Source of the DNA: Ciceribacter thiooxidans
Lineage (GTDB): Bacteria > Pseudomonadota > Alphaproteobacteria > Rhizobiales > Rhizobiaceae
DNA length: 64,000 nt
Assembly: GCF_014126615.1 (NCBI RefSeq)
Contig: NZ_CP059896.1
Span: 816,501-880,500 of the forward strand
Direction: 5' to 3'
In this document: piece by piece, positions 52,005 through 62,268 of the stretch
How positions within the stretch are numbered: position 1 is the stretch's first letter
Layout: every line of letters starts with the position of its first letter
Position numbers and translations under genes: made by a program
The notes under the pieces: generated by a model
Databases searched by the model: none
What the model saw: only the letters and a program-made list of their open reading frames with translations
Told to the model about the DNA's origin: nothing

Positions 52005-54341
52005 TTAAACTCGCTTCAGCCGCTCGACCGCCATCAGCACCCGCTCGGGGGTCGCCGGGGCGTCGAGGCGTGGGCAGACCTTGTAATCCGCGACGCTGGC
52101 GACCGCCATCGACAGCGCTTCGAGCACCGAGATCGCCAGCATCAGGGGCGGTTCACCGACAGCCTTGGAGCGGCCGATGGTCGGTTCGACATTCTCCGAC
52201 CATTCGGCAAGCCGGGTGTTGAAGATTTTCGGCCGGTCGGAGGCGAGGGGGATCTTGTAGGTGGAGGGCGCGTGGGTGCGGAGCCTACCCTTGTCGTCCC
52301 ACCAGAGCTCCTCCGTCGTCAGCCAGCCCATGCCCTGGACGAAGCCGCCCTCGATCTGGCCGATGTCGATTGCCGGATTGAGCGATTTGCCGACGTCATG
52401 CAGGATGTCGGTGCGCTCGATCACGTATTCGCCGGTCAGCGTGTCGATCGATACTTCCGAGCAGGCTGCGCCATAGGCGAAATAATAGAACGGCGTCCCG
52501 CGCCCGGCCGCCCGGTCCCAATGGATCTTCGGCGTCTTGTAGAACCCGGCGGCCGAAAGCTGGACGCGGGCGAAATAGGCTTGTCTCACGAAGTCGGGGA
52601 AGGGGATCTCCTGATCGCCGACCCGCACCCGGTTCGGCAGGAAAACGACGTCGTCCGCCTGCACCTGATAGTACTCGGCCGCGAAGGCGACGAGCCGCTC
52701 CTTGATCTGCCGGGCCGCGTCATAGGCCGCCATGCCGTTGAGATCTGAGCCGGAGGAGGCGGCCGTCGCCGAGGTGTTCGGCACCTTGCCCGTGGTCGTC
52801 GCGGTGATCTTGATGCGGTCGATGTCGACCTGGAAGGCATCGGCGAGTACCTGCGCCACCTTGGTATAGAGCCCCTGGCCCATCTCGGTGCCGCCGTGGT
52901 TCAGGTGGATCGAGCCGTCCTGATAGACATGGACCAGCGCGCCGGCCTGGTTGAAGGCTGTCAGGGTGAAGGAAATGCCGAACTTCACCGGCGTCAGCGC
53001 GATACCCTTGCGGATGACCGGGCTTTCCGCATTGAAGTCGATGATCGCCTTGCGGCGGGCCTGATAGTCGCAGTTCTGTTCGAGTTCATCGACGATGCGG
53101 GCGATGATGTTGTCCTCCACCTTCTGGTGGTAGGGCGTGACGTCACGGCCCGAACCGGGGGCGCCGTAGAAATTCGCCTTGCGGACCTCGAGCGGGTCCT
53201 TGCCCAGTGCATAGGCGATCTCCTCGATGATCCGCTCGCCGCCGAGCATGCCCTGCGGGCCGCCGAAGCCACGGAAGGCCGTGTTGGAAACACTATGCGT
53301 TTTCAAGGGTTGCGAGGTCAGCCTCACATGGGGATAGAAGTAGCTCGAGTCGGCATGGAAGAGCGCGCGGTCGGTGACCGGGCCGGAAAGGTCGGCCGAA
53401 TAGCCACAGCGCGCGGCGAAATTGGCGACGAGGGCATGGATCCGTCCGTCCCCGTTGAAGGCGACGTCGAAATCCATGCGGAAGTCGTGCCGCTTGCCGG
53501 TCATGGTCATGTCCTCGTCGCGGTCGGGACGGAACTTGACGGCACGGCCGAGCTTCTTGGCCGCAAGTGCGGCGAGCGCCGTGAAGAGGTTGCCCTGGGT
53601 CTCCTTGCCGCCGAAACCGCCGCCCATGCGGCGGACATGGACGGTGACTGCATTGGACGGAATGGCGAGCACATGGCCGACCACGTGCTGGATTTCCGAG
53701 GGATGCTGGGTGGAGGACCAGACCTGCACCTCGTCGTCCTCGCCGGGAATGGCGAGCGCGACATGGCCTTCGAGATAGAAATGTTCCTGACCGCCGATGC
53801 GCATCTCGCCGATCAGTCGGTCTTCGGCATTGTCGAGTTCGGCCTCCGGCGTGCCGCGTTCGAGCATCATGCCGGCGGTCACGAGTGGCGCGCCGTTGTC
53901 GATCGCGCCGTCGATGTCGGTCCAGTGCGGCAGCTCGCGATATTCGATGCGCGCAAGCCGGGCGGCACGGCGGGCGGCGTCGCGCGTCGTCGCGATCACC
54001 GCGAAGACCGGCTGGCCGTGGAACTGGACCTCTTCGGTCGCCAGCAGCGGCTCGTCATGGTGGCCGCCGGAGGAGATGTCGTTGACACCCGGCACGTCGG
54101 CGCCGGTCAGTACGCAGACCACGCCGGGATAGGCCTTCACCGCCGAGAGGTCGACCGAAAGAATTTCGGCATGGGCGCGGTCGGAAAGACCGAGTGCGCC
54201 GTGCAATAGGCCGGCGGGTTCGGGAATATCGTCGATATATTCGGCACTTCCGGCGACATGCTTGTGTGCTGAATCATGACGCAGTGCCTGATGCATCGGG
54301 CCGTTGATGTATTTGTAGGTCTCGTAGGTCGGCTTATGCAT
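52005..54341 (-). CDS. xdhB: Xanthine dehydrogenase molybdopterin-binding subunit XdhB
   Basis: Oxidises hypoxanthine to xanthine and xanthine to urate at the molybdenum site. The 778 residues begin with HDSAHKHVAGSAEYIDDIPE and carry the moco motifs VRRMGGGFGGKETQGNLF, FRGFGGPQGMLGGERIIEEI, GTEMGQGLYTKVAQVLAD, TSATAASSGSDLNGMAAYDA and the active-site Glu motif VGEPPLMLAISVLEAL near the end. Full length for bacterial XdhB. About 180 bases of repeats separate it from xdhA. Confidence 0.97.
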   Translation of the reverse strand: MHKPTYETYKYINGPMHQALRHDSAHKHVAGSAEYIDDIPEPAGLLHGALGLSDRAHAEILSVDLSAVKAYPGVVCVLTGADVPGVNDISSGGHHDEPLLATEEVQFHGQPVFAVIATTRDAARRAARLARIEYRELPHWTDIDGAIDNGAPLVTAGMMLERGTPEAELDNAEDRLIGEMRIGGQEHFYLEGHVALAIPGEDDEVQVWSSTQHPSEIQHVVGHVLAIPSNAVTVHVRRMGGGFGGKETQGNLFTALAALAAKKLGRAVKFRPDRDEDMTMTGKRHDFRMDFDVAFNGDGRIHALVANFAARCGYSADLSGPVTDRALFHADSSYFYPHVRLTSQPLKTHSVSNTAFRGFGGPQGMLGGERIIEEIAYALGKDPLEVRKANFYGAPGSGRDVTPYHQKVEDNIIARIVDELEQNCDYQARRKAIIDFNAESPVIRKGIALTPVKFGISFTLTAFNQAGALVHVYQDGSIHLNHGGTEMGQGLYTKVAQVLADAFQVDIDRIKITATTTGKVPNTSATAASSGSDLNGMAAYDAARQIKERLVAFAAEYYQVQADDVVFLPNRVRVGDQEIPFPDFVRQAYFARVQLSAAGFYKTPKIHWDRAAGRGTPFYYFAYGAACSEVSIDTLTGEYVIERTDILHDVGKSLNPAIDIGQIEGGFVQGMGWLTTEELWWDDKGRLRTHAPSTYKIPLASDRPKIFNTRLAEWSENVEPTIGRSKAVGEPPLMLAISVLEALSMAVASVADYKVCPRLDAPATPERVLMAVERLKRV

Positions 54342-54357
54342 GGGAAAGGCCTCCCAG

Positions 54358-54507
54358 TTTTACCCTCCCCTTGAGGGGGAGGGTCGAAGCATAGCTCCGG
54401 GGTGGGGTGAGCATTGTTCCAGCCTCGCTGGCTGGTTTGTCGGAAGTGGCGGAAGGGATCACCCCCACCCGCCGCTTTGCGGCGACCTCCCCCTCAAGGG
54501 GGAGGTG
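54358..54507. repeat. Diverged inverted pair of palindromic repeats between xdhA and xdhB
   Basis: Left copy 54358-54412 contains CCTCCCCTTGAGGGGGAGGG and ends CCGGGGTGGGGTGAG; right copy 54460-54507 is its reverse complement with changed loops (CACCCCCACCCGCCGCTTTG, then CCTCCCCCTCAAGGGGGAGG). Hairpins are long and G/C rich. Related in plan to the other two pairs, but the two copies are in the opposite relative order. Confidence 0.75.
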
Positions 54508-54523
54508 GAGCGACGCTCGACCA

Positions 54524-55993
54524 TCACGCCTCCTCCTCCGCAAATCGTTTCAGTTCCTGTGGTGTTCCCGAGGCTTCGAGGAAAAAGCGCGTCAGCAGGT
54601 TCTTTGCGGTCAACTGGCGGTATTCGGCGCTCGCCCGCCAGTCCGTGAGCGGCTTATAATCTTCGTCGAAGGCGGGGCGGGCGGCGGTGATCGTCGCCTC
54701 CGCCCACGGCTTGCCGCGAAGCGCCGCCTCGACGGCCGCGGCACGCTTCGGGGTTGCCGCCATGCCGCCGAAGGCGATGCGGACATCTTCCACCGTATTG
54801 CCGTCGCCGCGGATGAGCAGAAAGGCGCCGCAGAGTGCGGAAATATCCTCGTCGCGGCGCTTGCTGACCTTGTAGACGGCAAAGTGCTGCCTGGCGCGCG
54901 GCCGCGGCACGAAGAGGCTCTCGACGAATTCGCCGGGGCGACGGTCCTGCTTGCCGTAGGCGATGAAGAACTCCTCGAGCGGCAGGACGCGCCGCCCGTC
55001 TGCCGAGCGCAAGGTCACGGTCGCCCCGAGCGCGATCAGTGCCGGCGGCATGTCGCCGATCGGCGAACCGTTGGCGATATTGCCGCCGATCGTGCCGACA
55101 TTGCGGACCTGCTGCCCTCCGATGCGGTCGATCAGCCGGCCGAGGGCAGGGATTTCCGCACCGAGCGTGGCGGAGGCCTGCTCGTAGGTCACACCTGCGC
55201 CGATCGTGATGCCGTCGACACTCGTCTCTATTCGCTGCAGTTCGTCCAGGTGATTGATGAAGACGGCCGGGTCGAGCTCGCGCATCTGCTTGGTCACCCA
55301 GAGCCCGACATCGGTTGCGCCGGCGACGACGGTCGCGGTCGGTTCGGCGGCGAGGACCTCGGCGAGTGCCGCGACCGTCCCCGGCACGATCAGCCGGCGG
55401 CCGTCCTTGCCCGTAGCGATGGTTTCCCCGGTCTTCAGTTCCCAGAGCTTGGCGCTGATTGCCGTCCGATCCCGTTCGAGTGGATCGAAGAGGGCGCTCG
55501 GCCGTGTCCGGGAGACGAGCTCCGCCGCCTTGACGATCGGCTCGTAGCCGGTGCAGCGACAGAGATTGCCCTGCAACGCCTTCTCGATCTCGGCGCGCGA
55601 GGGGTTTTCATTGGAAAGCCAGAGGCCGTAGAGCGACATCACGAAACCCGGCGTACAAAAGCCGCATTGCGAGCCGTGGCAATCGACCATCGCCTGCTGG
55701 ACCGGGTGCAACATGCCGTCGCGGGCTGCGAGGTGTTCGACCGTCACCACGTGGGTGGCGTGCAGGGAGCCTATGAAGCGGATGCAGGCGTTCACCGTCT
55801 CGTAGTGCAGCCCGCCGTCCCGCAGGCGCCCGACGAGAACGGTGCAGGCGCCGCAGTCGCCTTCCGCGCAGCCTTCCTTGGTGCCGGTCAGGCGGCGATC
55901 GAGGCGCAGGAAGTCGAGAAGCGTGGCCGTCGGATCGACGTCCCTCAGTGCGACGTCCTTCCCGTTGAGGATGAAGCGAATGCAGTCGGTCAT
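54524..55993 (-). CDS. xdhA: Xanthine dehydrogenase FeS/FAD subunit XdhA
   Basis: Small subunit that carries electrons from the molybdenum subunit to NAD+. The 489 residues start with a plant-type 2Fe-2S domain (EGCAEGDCGACTVLVG), a second 2Fe-2S domain with GSQCGFCTPGFVMSLYGL and LQGNLCRCTGYEPIVKA, then an FAD domain from about residue 185 (VVAGATDVGLWVTKQMRELD, VRNVGTIGGNIANGSPIGD). Start MTDCIRF follows GGAAAGG; an ATG ten codons upstream lies within the bdhA region and was rejected. It follows bdhA by 32 bases, so bdhA-xdhA-xdhB-xdhC is one likely operon. Confidence 0.97.
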   Translation of the reverse strand: MTDCIRFILNGKDVALRDVDPTATLLDFLRLDRRLTGTKEGCAEGDCGACTVLVGRLRDGGLHYETVNACIRFIGSLHATHVVTVEHLAARDGMLHPVQQAMVDCHGSQCGFCTPGFVMSLYGLWLSNENPSRAEIEKALQGNLCRCTGYEPIVKAAELVSRTRPSALFDPLERDRTAISAKLWELKTGETIATGKDGRRLIVPGTVAALAEVLAAEPTATVVAGATDVGLWVTKQMRELDPAVFINHLDELQRIETSVDGITIGAGVTYEQASATLGAEIPALGRLIDRIGGQQVRNVGTIGGNIANGSPIGDMPPALIALGATVTLRSADGRRVLPLEEFFIAYGKQDRRPGEFVESLFVPRPRARQHFAVYKVSKRRDEDISALCGAFLLIRGDGNTVEDVRIAFGGMAATPKRAAAVEAALRGKPWAEATITAARPAFDEDYKPLTDWRASAEYRQLTAKNLLTRFFLEASGTPQELKRFAEEEA

Positions 55994-56025
55994 GCAGTGC
56001 CTTTCCGCTGTCTGAACCGTCAAGG

Positions 56026-56799
56026 TTACTGCGCCGTCCAGCCGCCATCAATGGAGATGTGCGTGCCGGTGATCTGACGGGCGGCATCGCTTGCAAGGAA
56101 CAGGGCGACGGCGGCGACTTCCTCGACGGCGACGAATTCCTTGGTCGGCTGGAATTTCAGCATGACGTCGGACTTCACCTGCGCCTCGCTGATCCCGCGG
56201 GCCTTTGCGGTGTCGGGGATCTGCTTTTCGACGAGCGGGGTCAGCACGTAGCCGGGGCAGATGGCGTTCACCGTCACGCCGGATTCGGCAAGTTCCAGCG
56301 CCGCCGTCTTGGTGAGCCCCATGATCCCGTGCTTTGCGGCGACGTAAGCCGCTTTGAAAGGCGAGGCGATCAGCCCGTGGGCGGATGCGACATTGATGAT
56401 GCGGCCGTGGCGCTTTTCCTTCATCGCCGGGATCGCCGCGCGCATGGTGTGGAAGGCGCTCGACAGGTTGATCGCGATGATCTGGTCCCATTTTTCGACC
56501 GGGAACTCCTCGATGGCCGCGACGTGCTGGATGCCGGCATTGTTGACGAGGACGTCGACCATGCCGAACTCGGCGGCGGCCGTCGCCATCAGGTCGGCGA
56601 TTTCCTCCGGTTTCGTCATGTCGGCACCGTGATAGATCGCGCGGCCGCCTTTCTCTTCCAGGCTCTTGCGGATCGCCTCGATTTCCGCGACATCACCAAA
56701 CCCGTTGATGACGAGATTGTCGCCTTCGGCGGCGAAGCCGCGGGCGATCGCAAGCCCGATGCCGCTGGTGGAGCCGGTGACGACGACGGTTCTGGCCAT
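56026..56799 (-). CDS. bdhA: 3-Hydroxybutyrate dehydrogenase
   Basis: NAD-dependent oxidation of 3-hydroxybutyrate to acetoacetate, used in turnover of the storage polymer PHB. A 257-residue SDR with TGSTSGIGLAIARGF, NNAGIQHVAAIEEFP, Ser in NVASAHGLIASPFKAAYVAA and YVAAKHGIMGLTK, LTPLVEKQIPDTAK and the end TGTHISIDGGWTAQ. The GIQHVAAIEEFP and LVEKQI segments are typical of the bdhA subfamily. A bdhA-xdhA-xdhB order is known from Sinorhizobium meliloti. Confidence 0.95.
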   Translation of the reverse strand: MARTVVVTGSTSGIGLAIARGFAAEGDNLVINGFGDVAEIEAIRKSLEEKGGRAIYHGADMTKPEEIADLMATAAAEFGMVDVLVNNAGIQHVAAIEEFPVEKWDQIIAINLSSAFHTMRAAIPAMKEKRHGRIINVASAHGLIASPFKAAYVAAKHGIMGLTKTAALELAESGVTVNAICPGYVLTPLVEKQIPDTAKARGISEAQVKSDVMLKFQPTKEFVAVEEVAAVALFLASDAARQITGTHISIDGGWTAQ

Positions 56800-57039
56800 T
56801 TCAGTTTCTCCCGAGAACTTCTTTCTGGAGCAGCGTGCGTTCTGTTGCGCCGCAGCAGTTCAGCGAGGTTATGCGCAAACGGGCGACGGAGGCAATTGCG
56901 TTGTTGAGAGGCGCACTCGTCTTTTGCCGATGCCGCGGAAGGGGTGACCGGATCTCTGCGCTTTCTTTTTGACAAGCATTCGGCAGTCGTATTGAACTTT
57001 CGCCCGGAGAAGAAACTGCGCGTATCGGGGAGGAAGCGT

Positions 57040-58533
57040 ATGGGCGGATTTGTGCTTGCGATCGACCAGGGGACGACATCGAGCCGGGCGATCGTTTTCG
57101 ACGGCGACATGCGGATCGTCGGCATCGGCCAGAAGGAATTTCCTCAACACTTTCCGAAATCCGGCTGGGTTGAGCATGATCCGGAAGACATCTGGCAGAG
57201 CGTCGTCGCCTCGATCCACGACGCCTTCGGTCGCGCCCGGGTCGAGCCGCACCAGATCGCCGCGATCGGCATCACCAACCAGCGCGAGACGGTCGTCGTC
57301 TGGGACCGCGAAACCGGCCGGCCGCTGCAGAACGCCATCGTCTGGCAGGACCGCCGCACCGCGAGCTATTGCGAGAAGCTGAAGCGCCAGGATCTCGAAA
57401 AGCTCTTCGTCCGGAAGACCGGGCTGCTGCTCGATCCTTATTTCTCCGGCACCAAGCTTTCCTGGCTGCTTTCCAACGTCAAGGGCGCGCGGGCGAGGGC
57501 AGCGAAGGGCGAACTCTGCTTCGGTACGATCGATACCTATCTGATCTGGCGGCTCACCGGCGGTCGCGCCCACGTGACCGACGCCACGAATGCCTCGCGG
57601 ACGCTGATGTTCAACATCGCGACAAACGAATGGGATTCCGAGCTTCTCGAAATCCTGCGCATTCCCGCCGCGATGCTGCCCGAGGTGAAGGATTGCGCGG
57701 CCGATTTCGGCACGACCGATCCCGCCGTCTTCGGTGCGGCCGTTCCGATCCTCGGGGTTGCCGGCGACCAGCAGGCGGCGACGATCGGGCAGGCCTGTTT
57801 TGCGCCGGGCATGATGAAGTCGACCTACGGCACCGGCTGCTTCGCACTCCTGAACACCGGAAGCGACATGGTCCGCTCGAAGAGCCGGCTGCTAACGACG
57901 ATCGCCTACCGGATCGACGGCAAGACGACCTATGCGCTCGAAGGCTCGATCTTCATTGCCGGCGCGGCGGTGCAGTGGCTGCGCGACGGGCTGAAGGTCA
58001 TCGGCGACGCCCGCGAAACCGGCACGCTCGCCGAACTCGCCGATCCGGGCCAGCAGGTCTATCTGGTGCCGGCCTTCACCGGCCTCGGTGCCCCATGGTG
58101 GGACCCGGAAGCGCGCGGCGCCGTCTTCGGCATGACCCGCAATACCGGACCCGCCGAATTTGCCCGCGCGGCGCTCGAAGCCGTCTGCTACCAGACGCGC
58201 GATCTGCTCGACGCCATGCACAAGGACTGGCGTAACGGCGGTGACGAAACCGTGCTGCGCGTCGACGGCGGCATGGTCGCCTCCGACTGGACGATGCAGC
58301 GGCTCGCCGACCTCCTCGATTCCCCGGTCGACCGGCCGGCGATCACCGAGACCACCGCGCTCGGTGCGGCCTTCCTTGCCGGCAGCCGCGCCGGCGTCTG
58401 GCCGGGCATGGAGGAATTCTCCAGGGCCTGGGCGCGTGACCGCCGCTTCGAACCGGCCATGGACGAGAAGACCCGCGCGACGAAGCTCAAGGGCTGGCGC
58501 AACGCCGTGCGGCGCACACTGAGCGACTTCTAA
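57040..58533 (+). CDS. glpK: Glycerol kinase
   Basis: Phosphorylates glycerol to glycerol-3-phosphate. The 497 residues have the FGGY family marks: [20 protein letters not shown] at the start, [20 protein letters not shown] with [73 protein letters not shown], and the FGGY-type end [12 protein letters not shown]. Start [10 protein letters not shown] behind GGGAGGAAG; a 32-codon upstream extension is not supported. Divergent from bdhA across a 240-base spacer without other genes. Confidence 0.97.
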   Translation: MGGFVLAIDQGTTSSRAIVFDGDMRIVGIGQKEFPQHFPKSGWVEHDPEDIWQSVVASIHDAFGRARVEPHQIAAIGITNQRETVVVWDRETGRPLQNAIVWQDRRTASYCEKLKRQDLEKLFVRKTGLLLDPYFSGTKLSWLLSNVKGARARAAKGELCFGTIDTYLIWRLTGGRAHVTDATNASRTLMFNIATNEWDSELLEILRIPAAMLPEVKDCAADFGTTDPAVFGAAVPILGVAGDQQAATIGQACFAPGMMKSTYGTGCFALLNTGSDMVRSKSRLLTTIAYRIDGKTTYALEGSIFIAGAAVQWLRDGLKVIGDARETGTLAELADPGQQVYLVPAFTGLGAPWWDPEARGAVFGMTRNTGPAEFARAALEAVCYQTRDLLDAMHKDWRNGGDETVLRVDGGMVASDWTMQRLADLLDSPVDRPAITETTALGAAFLAGSRAGVWPGMEEFSRAWARDRRFEPAMDEKTRATKLKGWRNAVRRTLSDF

Positions 58534-58636
58534 GGGCGATCGATCCGGCGAACACTGTGTCGCCGGGCCCATCCCTTGTTTCGGGTGCGCCGGCTGCTAT
58601 CTGTCACACGGTTCACCGGTTACAAAGGACAGATCC

Positions 58637-59683
58637 ATGGAACTCGGCCTCTATACCTTCGCCGACGTCGATCCGAATGCGGTAGACAAGGGAGCCGAGG
58701 GCGCCCTCCGGCTCGCGAATCTCATGGAAGAGATCGCGCTTGCCGACGAGGTCGGGCTCGATGTCTTCGGCATCGGCGAGCATCACCGGGCCGACTATGC
58801 CGTTTCCTCTCCGGCGACGATCCTCGCGGCCGCGGCCGTGAGGACGAAGCGGATCAGGCTCACCAGTGCGGTGTCGGTCCTGAGTTCGGACGATCCCGTC
58901 CGGGTGTTCCAGCAGTTTGCGACCGTCGATCTCCTGTCGAACGGTCGCGCCGAGATCATGGCGGGTCGCGGCTCCTTCATCGAGTCCTTCCCGCTTTTCG
59001 GCTACGATCTCGACGATTACGACAAGCTCTTCGCCGAGAAGCTCGACCTCCTGATGACGCTCCGTGAAGAGGAGGTAGTCAACTGGGCCGGCGAGACGCG
59101 GGCCGCGATCCCCGGTCGCGGCGTTTATCCGCGGCCGCTGCAACAACCGTTGCCGCTCTGGATTGCGGTCGGCGGTACGCCGCAGTCGGTCGCCCGTGCC
59201 GGCGTGCTCGGCCTGCCGCTGGCGCTCGCGATCATCGGCGGCCAGCCGCGCCGCTTTGCGCCGCTCTTCGACCTCTACCGTGAGAGCGCGCGGCGCGCGA
59301 ACCGCGATCCGGCGACGCTGAAGACCAGCATCAACGTCCATGGTTTCATCGCCGATACGACGGAGAAGGCCGCCGACGTCTTCTACGAACCGCAGGCCGC
59401 GGTGATGAACCGCATCGGCTGCGAACGCGGCTGGGGGCCGACCAGCCGGCAGCATTTCGACCAGTCCCGCGGACCGGACGGCGCGCTCTTCGTCGGCGAC
59501 CCGGAGACGGTTGCCGAGAAGATCGTCGCCCATCACCGGATCTTCGGTAATGACCGCTTCCTGCTGCAGATGGCGATCGGCCTCATGCCGCACCGGGAGG
59601 TGATGCGCGGCATCGAGCTCTTCGGCACAAAAGTCGCTCCGCTGGTCAGAAAAGCGTTGACGCCCGCGGAAACGGGCGCGTAA
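58637..59683 (+). CDS. LLM-class flavin-dependent oxidoreductase
   Basis: A 348-residue luciferase-like monooxygenase. The TIM-barrel marks are [73 protein letters not shown] and [19 protein letters not shown]. It uses reduced FMN; the substrate is not evident. Start with ATG behind AAGGACAG. Stands alone between glpK and map. Confidence 0.9.
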   Translation: MELGLYTFADVDPNAVDKGAEGALRLANLMEEIALADEVGLDVFGIGEHHRADYAVSSPATILAAAAVRTKRIRLTSAVSVLSSDDPVRVFQQFATVDLLSNGRAEIMAGRGSFIESFPLFGYDLDDYDKLFAEKLDLLMTLREEEVVNWAGETRAAIPGRGVYPRPLQQPLPLWIAVGGTPQSVARAGVLGLPLALAIIGGQPRRFAPLFDLYRESARRANRDPATLKTSINVHGFIADTTEKAADVFYEPQAAVMNRIGCERGWGPTSRQHFDQSRGPDGALFVGDPETVAEKIVAHHRIFGNDRFLLQMAIGLMPHREVMRGIELFGTKVAPLVRKALTPAETGA

Positions 59684-59742
59684 GCAGCCCGAAACAGCCG
59701 CAACCGGCCGCAGCCCGGTCTGCTTGCGCGTGAAAGAGCACA

Positions 59743-60492
59743 ATGATTGTTTCCAGCGAAGACGAACTCAACGGCCTGAAGGAGATCGGCCGCCTCTGCG
59801 CAATCGCGCTGAAAGCCATGGGCGCGGCGCTGGAGCCGGGGATCACCACCCGCGAACTCGACATGATCGGCCGCAAGATCCTCGAGCACGCCGGCGCCCG
59901 CTCGGCGCCCGAACTCTGCTATCAGTTTCCCGGTGCTACCTGCATCAGCGTCAACGAAGAGATCGCCCACGGTATCCCCGGCGACCGGATCATCGGGGCC
60001 GGCGATCTCGTCAACATCGACGTGTCGGCGGAAAAGAACGGCTTCTTCGGCGATACCGGCGCCTCCTTCACCGTGCCCCCGGTCACGGCCAAGAACGAGC
60101 GGCTCTGCCGGGACGGCAAGCGGGCGCTCTGGATCGGCCTCAACCAGATCCGCACCGGTCAGCCACTCGCCAGCATCGGCAATGCGATCGGCAATTTCGC
60201 GAAGAAGAACCGCTACACGCTGATCACCAACCTCGCGAGCCACGGCGTCGGCCGTTCGCTGCACGAGGAGCCGAAAGAAGTCGCGACCTGGCCCGATCCG
60301 GACGAAACGCGGATCATGGAGGAGGGGCTGGTCTTCACCGTCGAACCCTTCCTGTCGCTTGGTGGGCACTGGGCGGAGGACGGCGACGATGCCTGGACGC
60401 TCTACAGTGAGCCGAAGGCCCCGACCGTTCAGTTCGAGCACACGCTGGTCGTCACCCGCAACGGACCGCTGATCCTGACGCTCGCCGACTGA
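59743..60492 (+). CDS. map: Methionine aminopeptidase, type I
   Basis: Removes the initiator methionine from new proteins. The 249 residues contain the five metal ligands: Asp in LVNIDVSAEKNG, Asp in FFGDTGASFTV, His in ASHGVGRSLHEEP, Glu in VFTVEPFLSLGG and Glu in VQFEHTLVVT. The catalytic His is in NEEIAHGIPGD. Full length. It may be a second map copy, since rhizobia usually carry another near secY; that cannot be judged from this window. Confidence 0.94.
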   Translation: MIVSSEDELNGLKEIGRLCAIALKAMGAALEPGITTRELDMIGRKILEHAGARSAPELCYQFPGATCISVNEEIAHGIPGDRIIGAGDLVNIDVSAEKNGFFGDTGASFTVPPVTAKNERLCRDGKRALWIGLNQIRTGQPLASIGNAIGNFAKKNRYTLITNLASHGVGRSLHEEPKEVATWPDPDETRIMEEGLVFTVEPFLSLGGHWAEDGDDAWTLYSEPKAPTVQFEHTLVVTRNGPLILTLAD

Positions 60493-60534
60493 GGACGGGC
60501 GCCGTGAAGGCGGATCACCGGCGGCTGTTCCGTC

Positions 60535-60765
60535 TCAGGCCGAGAACGCGACGGAGACGCCGCGCTTCTTGAAGTAGGACTGCATGATCTTGCGTCCCTG
60601 GCGATTGGACTGGGCGAGCTTCGCCGTCTCGAACACCGCTTCCCTGACGCCTTCGCGGGCCATGACCGCCTTCAGCGCCGCGATGTGGAGATCGATCTCC
60701 TCGTTGTCGTTGTTGAGCGAGGCGTAGATGTTGTCGATGGCCTGGCTCAGGGTGAGGTCGCTCAT
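60535..60765 (-). CDS. Conserved small helical protein of unknown function
   Basis: A 76-residue cytoplasmic protein (MSDLTLSQAIDNIYASLNND), continuing NEEIDLHIAALKAVMAREGV, REAVFETAKLAQSNRQGRKI and MQSYFKKRGVSVAFSA. Mostly helical and without recognisable domain. The start follows GAAGGAGC, one of the best ribosome sites in this part of the window; a longer frame upstream is not supported. Convergent with map and divergent from the MFS gene. Confidence 0.8.
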   Translation of the reverse strand: MSDLTLSQAIDNIYASLNNDNEEIDLHIAALKAVMAREGVREAVFETAKLAQSNRQGRKIMQSYFKKRGVSVAFSA

Positions 60766-60931
60766 GGGGTGCTCCTTCGGATTGTCGCTTCTCACTACCG
60801 ATTTTTGCCGAGGGAGCAAGCCGGGTTCGTCTGCGATGGGTGAGCCTACCGGAGGAATTCATCGCGTTCGGTTGACCCTCTGATCAGTATTTGTGGTTTG
60901 TGGGCGGCGTTTTGCGATGCGATAAGGCGGC

Positions 60932-62110
60932 ATGACCGACGGGCACCGCCTTGATCCGAGCCTCCTTTCGACCGCCGTCGCCGGAGCGGCGGCCATGGCA
61001 TCGGCCATGGGCTTCGGCCGCTTCGTCTTCACGCCGATCCTGCCCGGCATGATCGCCGACGTACCGCTCTCTTCGACCGCTGCCGGCTTGGTTGCCGCCG
61101 GCAACTTCTCAGGCTACCTCGCCGGAGCGATCCTCGCCGCCTTCGGCTGGGCCGCGGGCCGCGAACGGCTGATCGCGCTCATCGCCCTTTTCGTGAGCTC
61201 GGTTGCGCTGGCTGCCATGGGCGTGACCAGCAGTGTCGCACTTTTCGTGGTCATCCGCTTCGTTGCCGGGGTCGCCAGTGCCTTCGCGATGATCTTCACT
61301 TCGTCGATCGTGCTGACGCTCGCCGCTGTGAGAAGGAGCGAAGGCGTGCAGTCTGCCCATTTCGGTGGCGTGGGAGCGGGAATTGCGCTCTCCTCGCTGA
61401 TGGTCTTCCTGACGGCGGCATGGAGCCGGCACGATCCTTCGGCGTGGCGCACGGAATGGCTGACGGGAGCGGCGGTGACGCTCGTGCTCTTTGCCGTCGT
61501 CTGGATGCTGCTCCCGCCGGCACCCCGCACGGCCGGACCGGCGAAGGAGGCGCCGCTTGCCTGGCGGCTGCCGCTCACGCTCCTCACGCTGTCCTACGGT
61601 CTCTTCGGCTTCGGCTACGTGATTACGGCGACCTTCATCGTCACGATGGCGCGGATGAGCGAGGCGGGTGCCGCCGTCGAATTCCTTACCTGGTTCCTGA
61701 CCGGCATCGCCGCAGCCGTGTCGATTGCTGCGTGGCGGCCGCTGCTTGCCCGCCTCGGACTTGCGGGGCTCTACCTGACGGGGTTGCTGGTCGAGGCGGC
61801 CGGCGTGCTGGCTTCCGTCTCACTGCCGGGGATTGCGGCACCGCTTGGCGGCGGCGTGCTGCTCGGCGCCACCTTCATGATGATTACCGCCTACGGTCTG
61901 CGTCTCGGTCGGTCGCTCGCGCCGGAGAGCCCGCGGCGCGCGCTTGCGTCCATGACCGCGGCCTTCGGCATCGGGCAGATCGTCGGCCCCCTGGTCGCCG
62001 GCTGGGTCGCTGAGGTGACCGGCGGCTTCACGGTGGCGAGTATCCTCGGCGCCTCGGCGCTTCTTCTCGCGGCGGTAATGGCCGTGCCTGTGTGGAAACG
62101 CATCGGTTGA
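60932..62110 (+). CDS. YbfB/YjiJ-family MFS transporter
   Basis: A 392-residue inner-membrane protein with about twelve helices. The first helix pair AAMASAMGFGRFVFTPILPGMI, TAAGLVAAGNFSGYLAGAIL is the signature of the YbfB/YjiJ group. A duplicate is seen in the second half (VVEAAGVLASVSLPGIA-like helices and FGIGQIVGPLVAGWVAEVTG). Substrate unknown. The start ATG lacks a strong ribosome site. Confidence 0.9.
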   Translation: MTDGHRLDPSLLSTAVAGAAAMASAMGFGRFVFTPILPGMIADVPLSSTAAGLVAAGNFSGYLAGAILAAFGWAAGRERLIALIALFVSSVALAAMGVTSSVALFVVIRFVAGVASAFAMIFTSSIVLTLAAVRRSEGVQSAHFGGVGAGIALSSLMVFLTAAWSRHDPSAWRTEWLTGAAVTLVLFAVVWMLLPPAPRTAGPAKEAPLAWRLPLTLLTLSYGLFGFGYVITATFIVTMARMSEAGAAVEFLTWFLTGIAAAVSIAAWRPLLARLGLAGLYLTGLLVEAAGVLASVSLPGIAAPLGGGVLLGATFMMITAYGLRLGRSLAPESPRRALASMTAAFGIGQIVGPLVAGWVAEVTGGFTVASILGASALLLAAVMAVPVWKRIG

Positions 62111-62268
62111 GGACGCGGCGGGGCGGCCTCCCAAAGGGCTGCGAACAGCAGGTTACAATGCGGTAACAAACCCCCGACAGCATTGCTGGCACCATCGTTC
62201 TGCCCTAGTTTCGCGACAATCGAAACGTCCGACGAAGCCGACAGCACCTGCCAGGAAAGTACCCGCCC

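Noticed and set aside
56944..57039. A 32-codon N-terminal extension of glpK
   Set aside because: The ATG at 57040 has an excellent ribosome site and begins at the family N-terminus.
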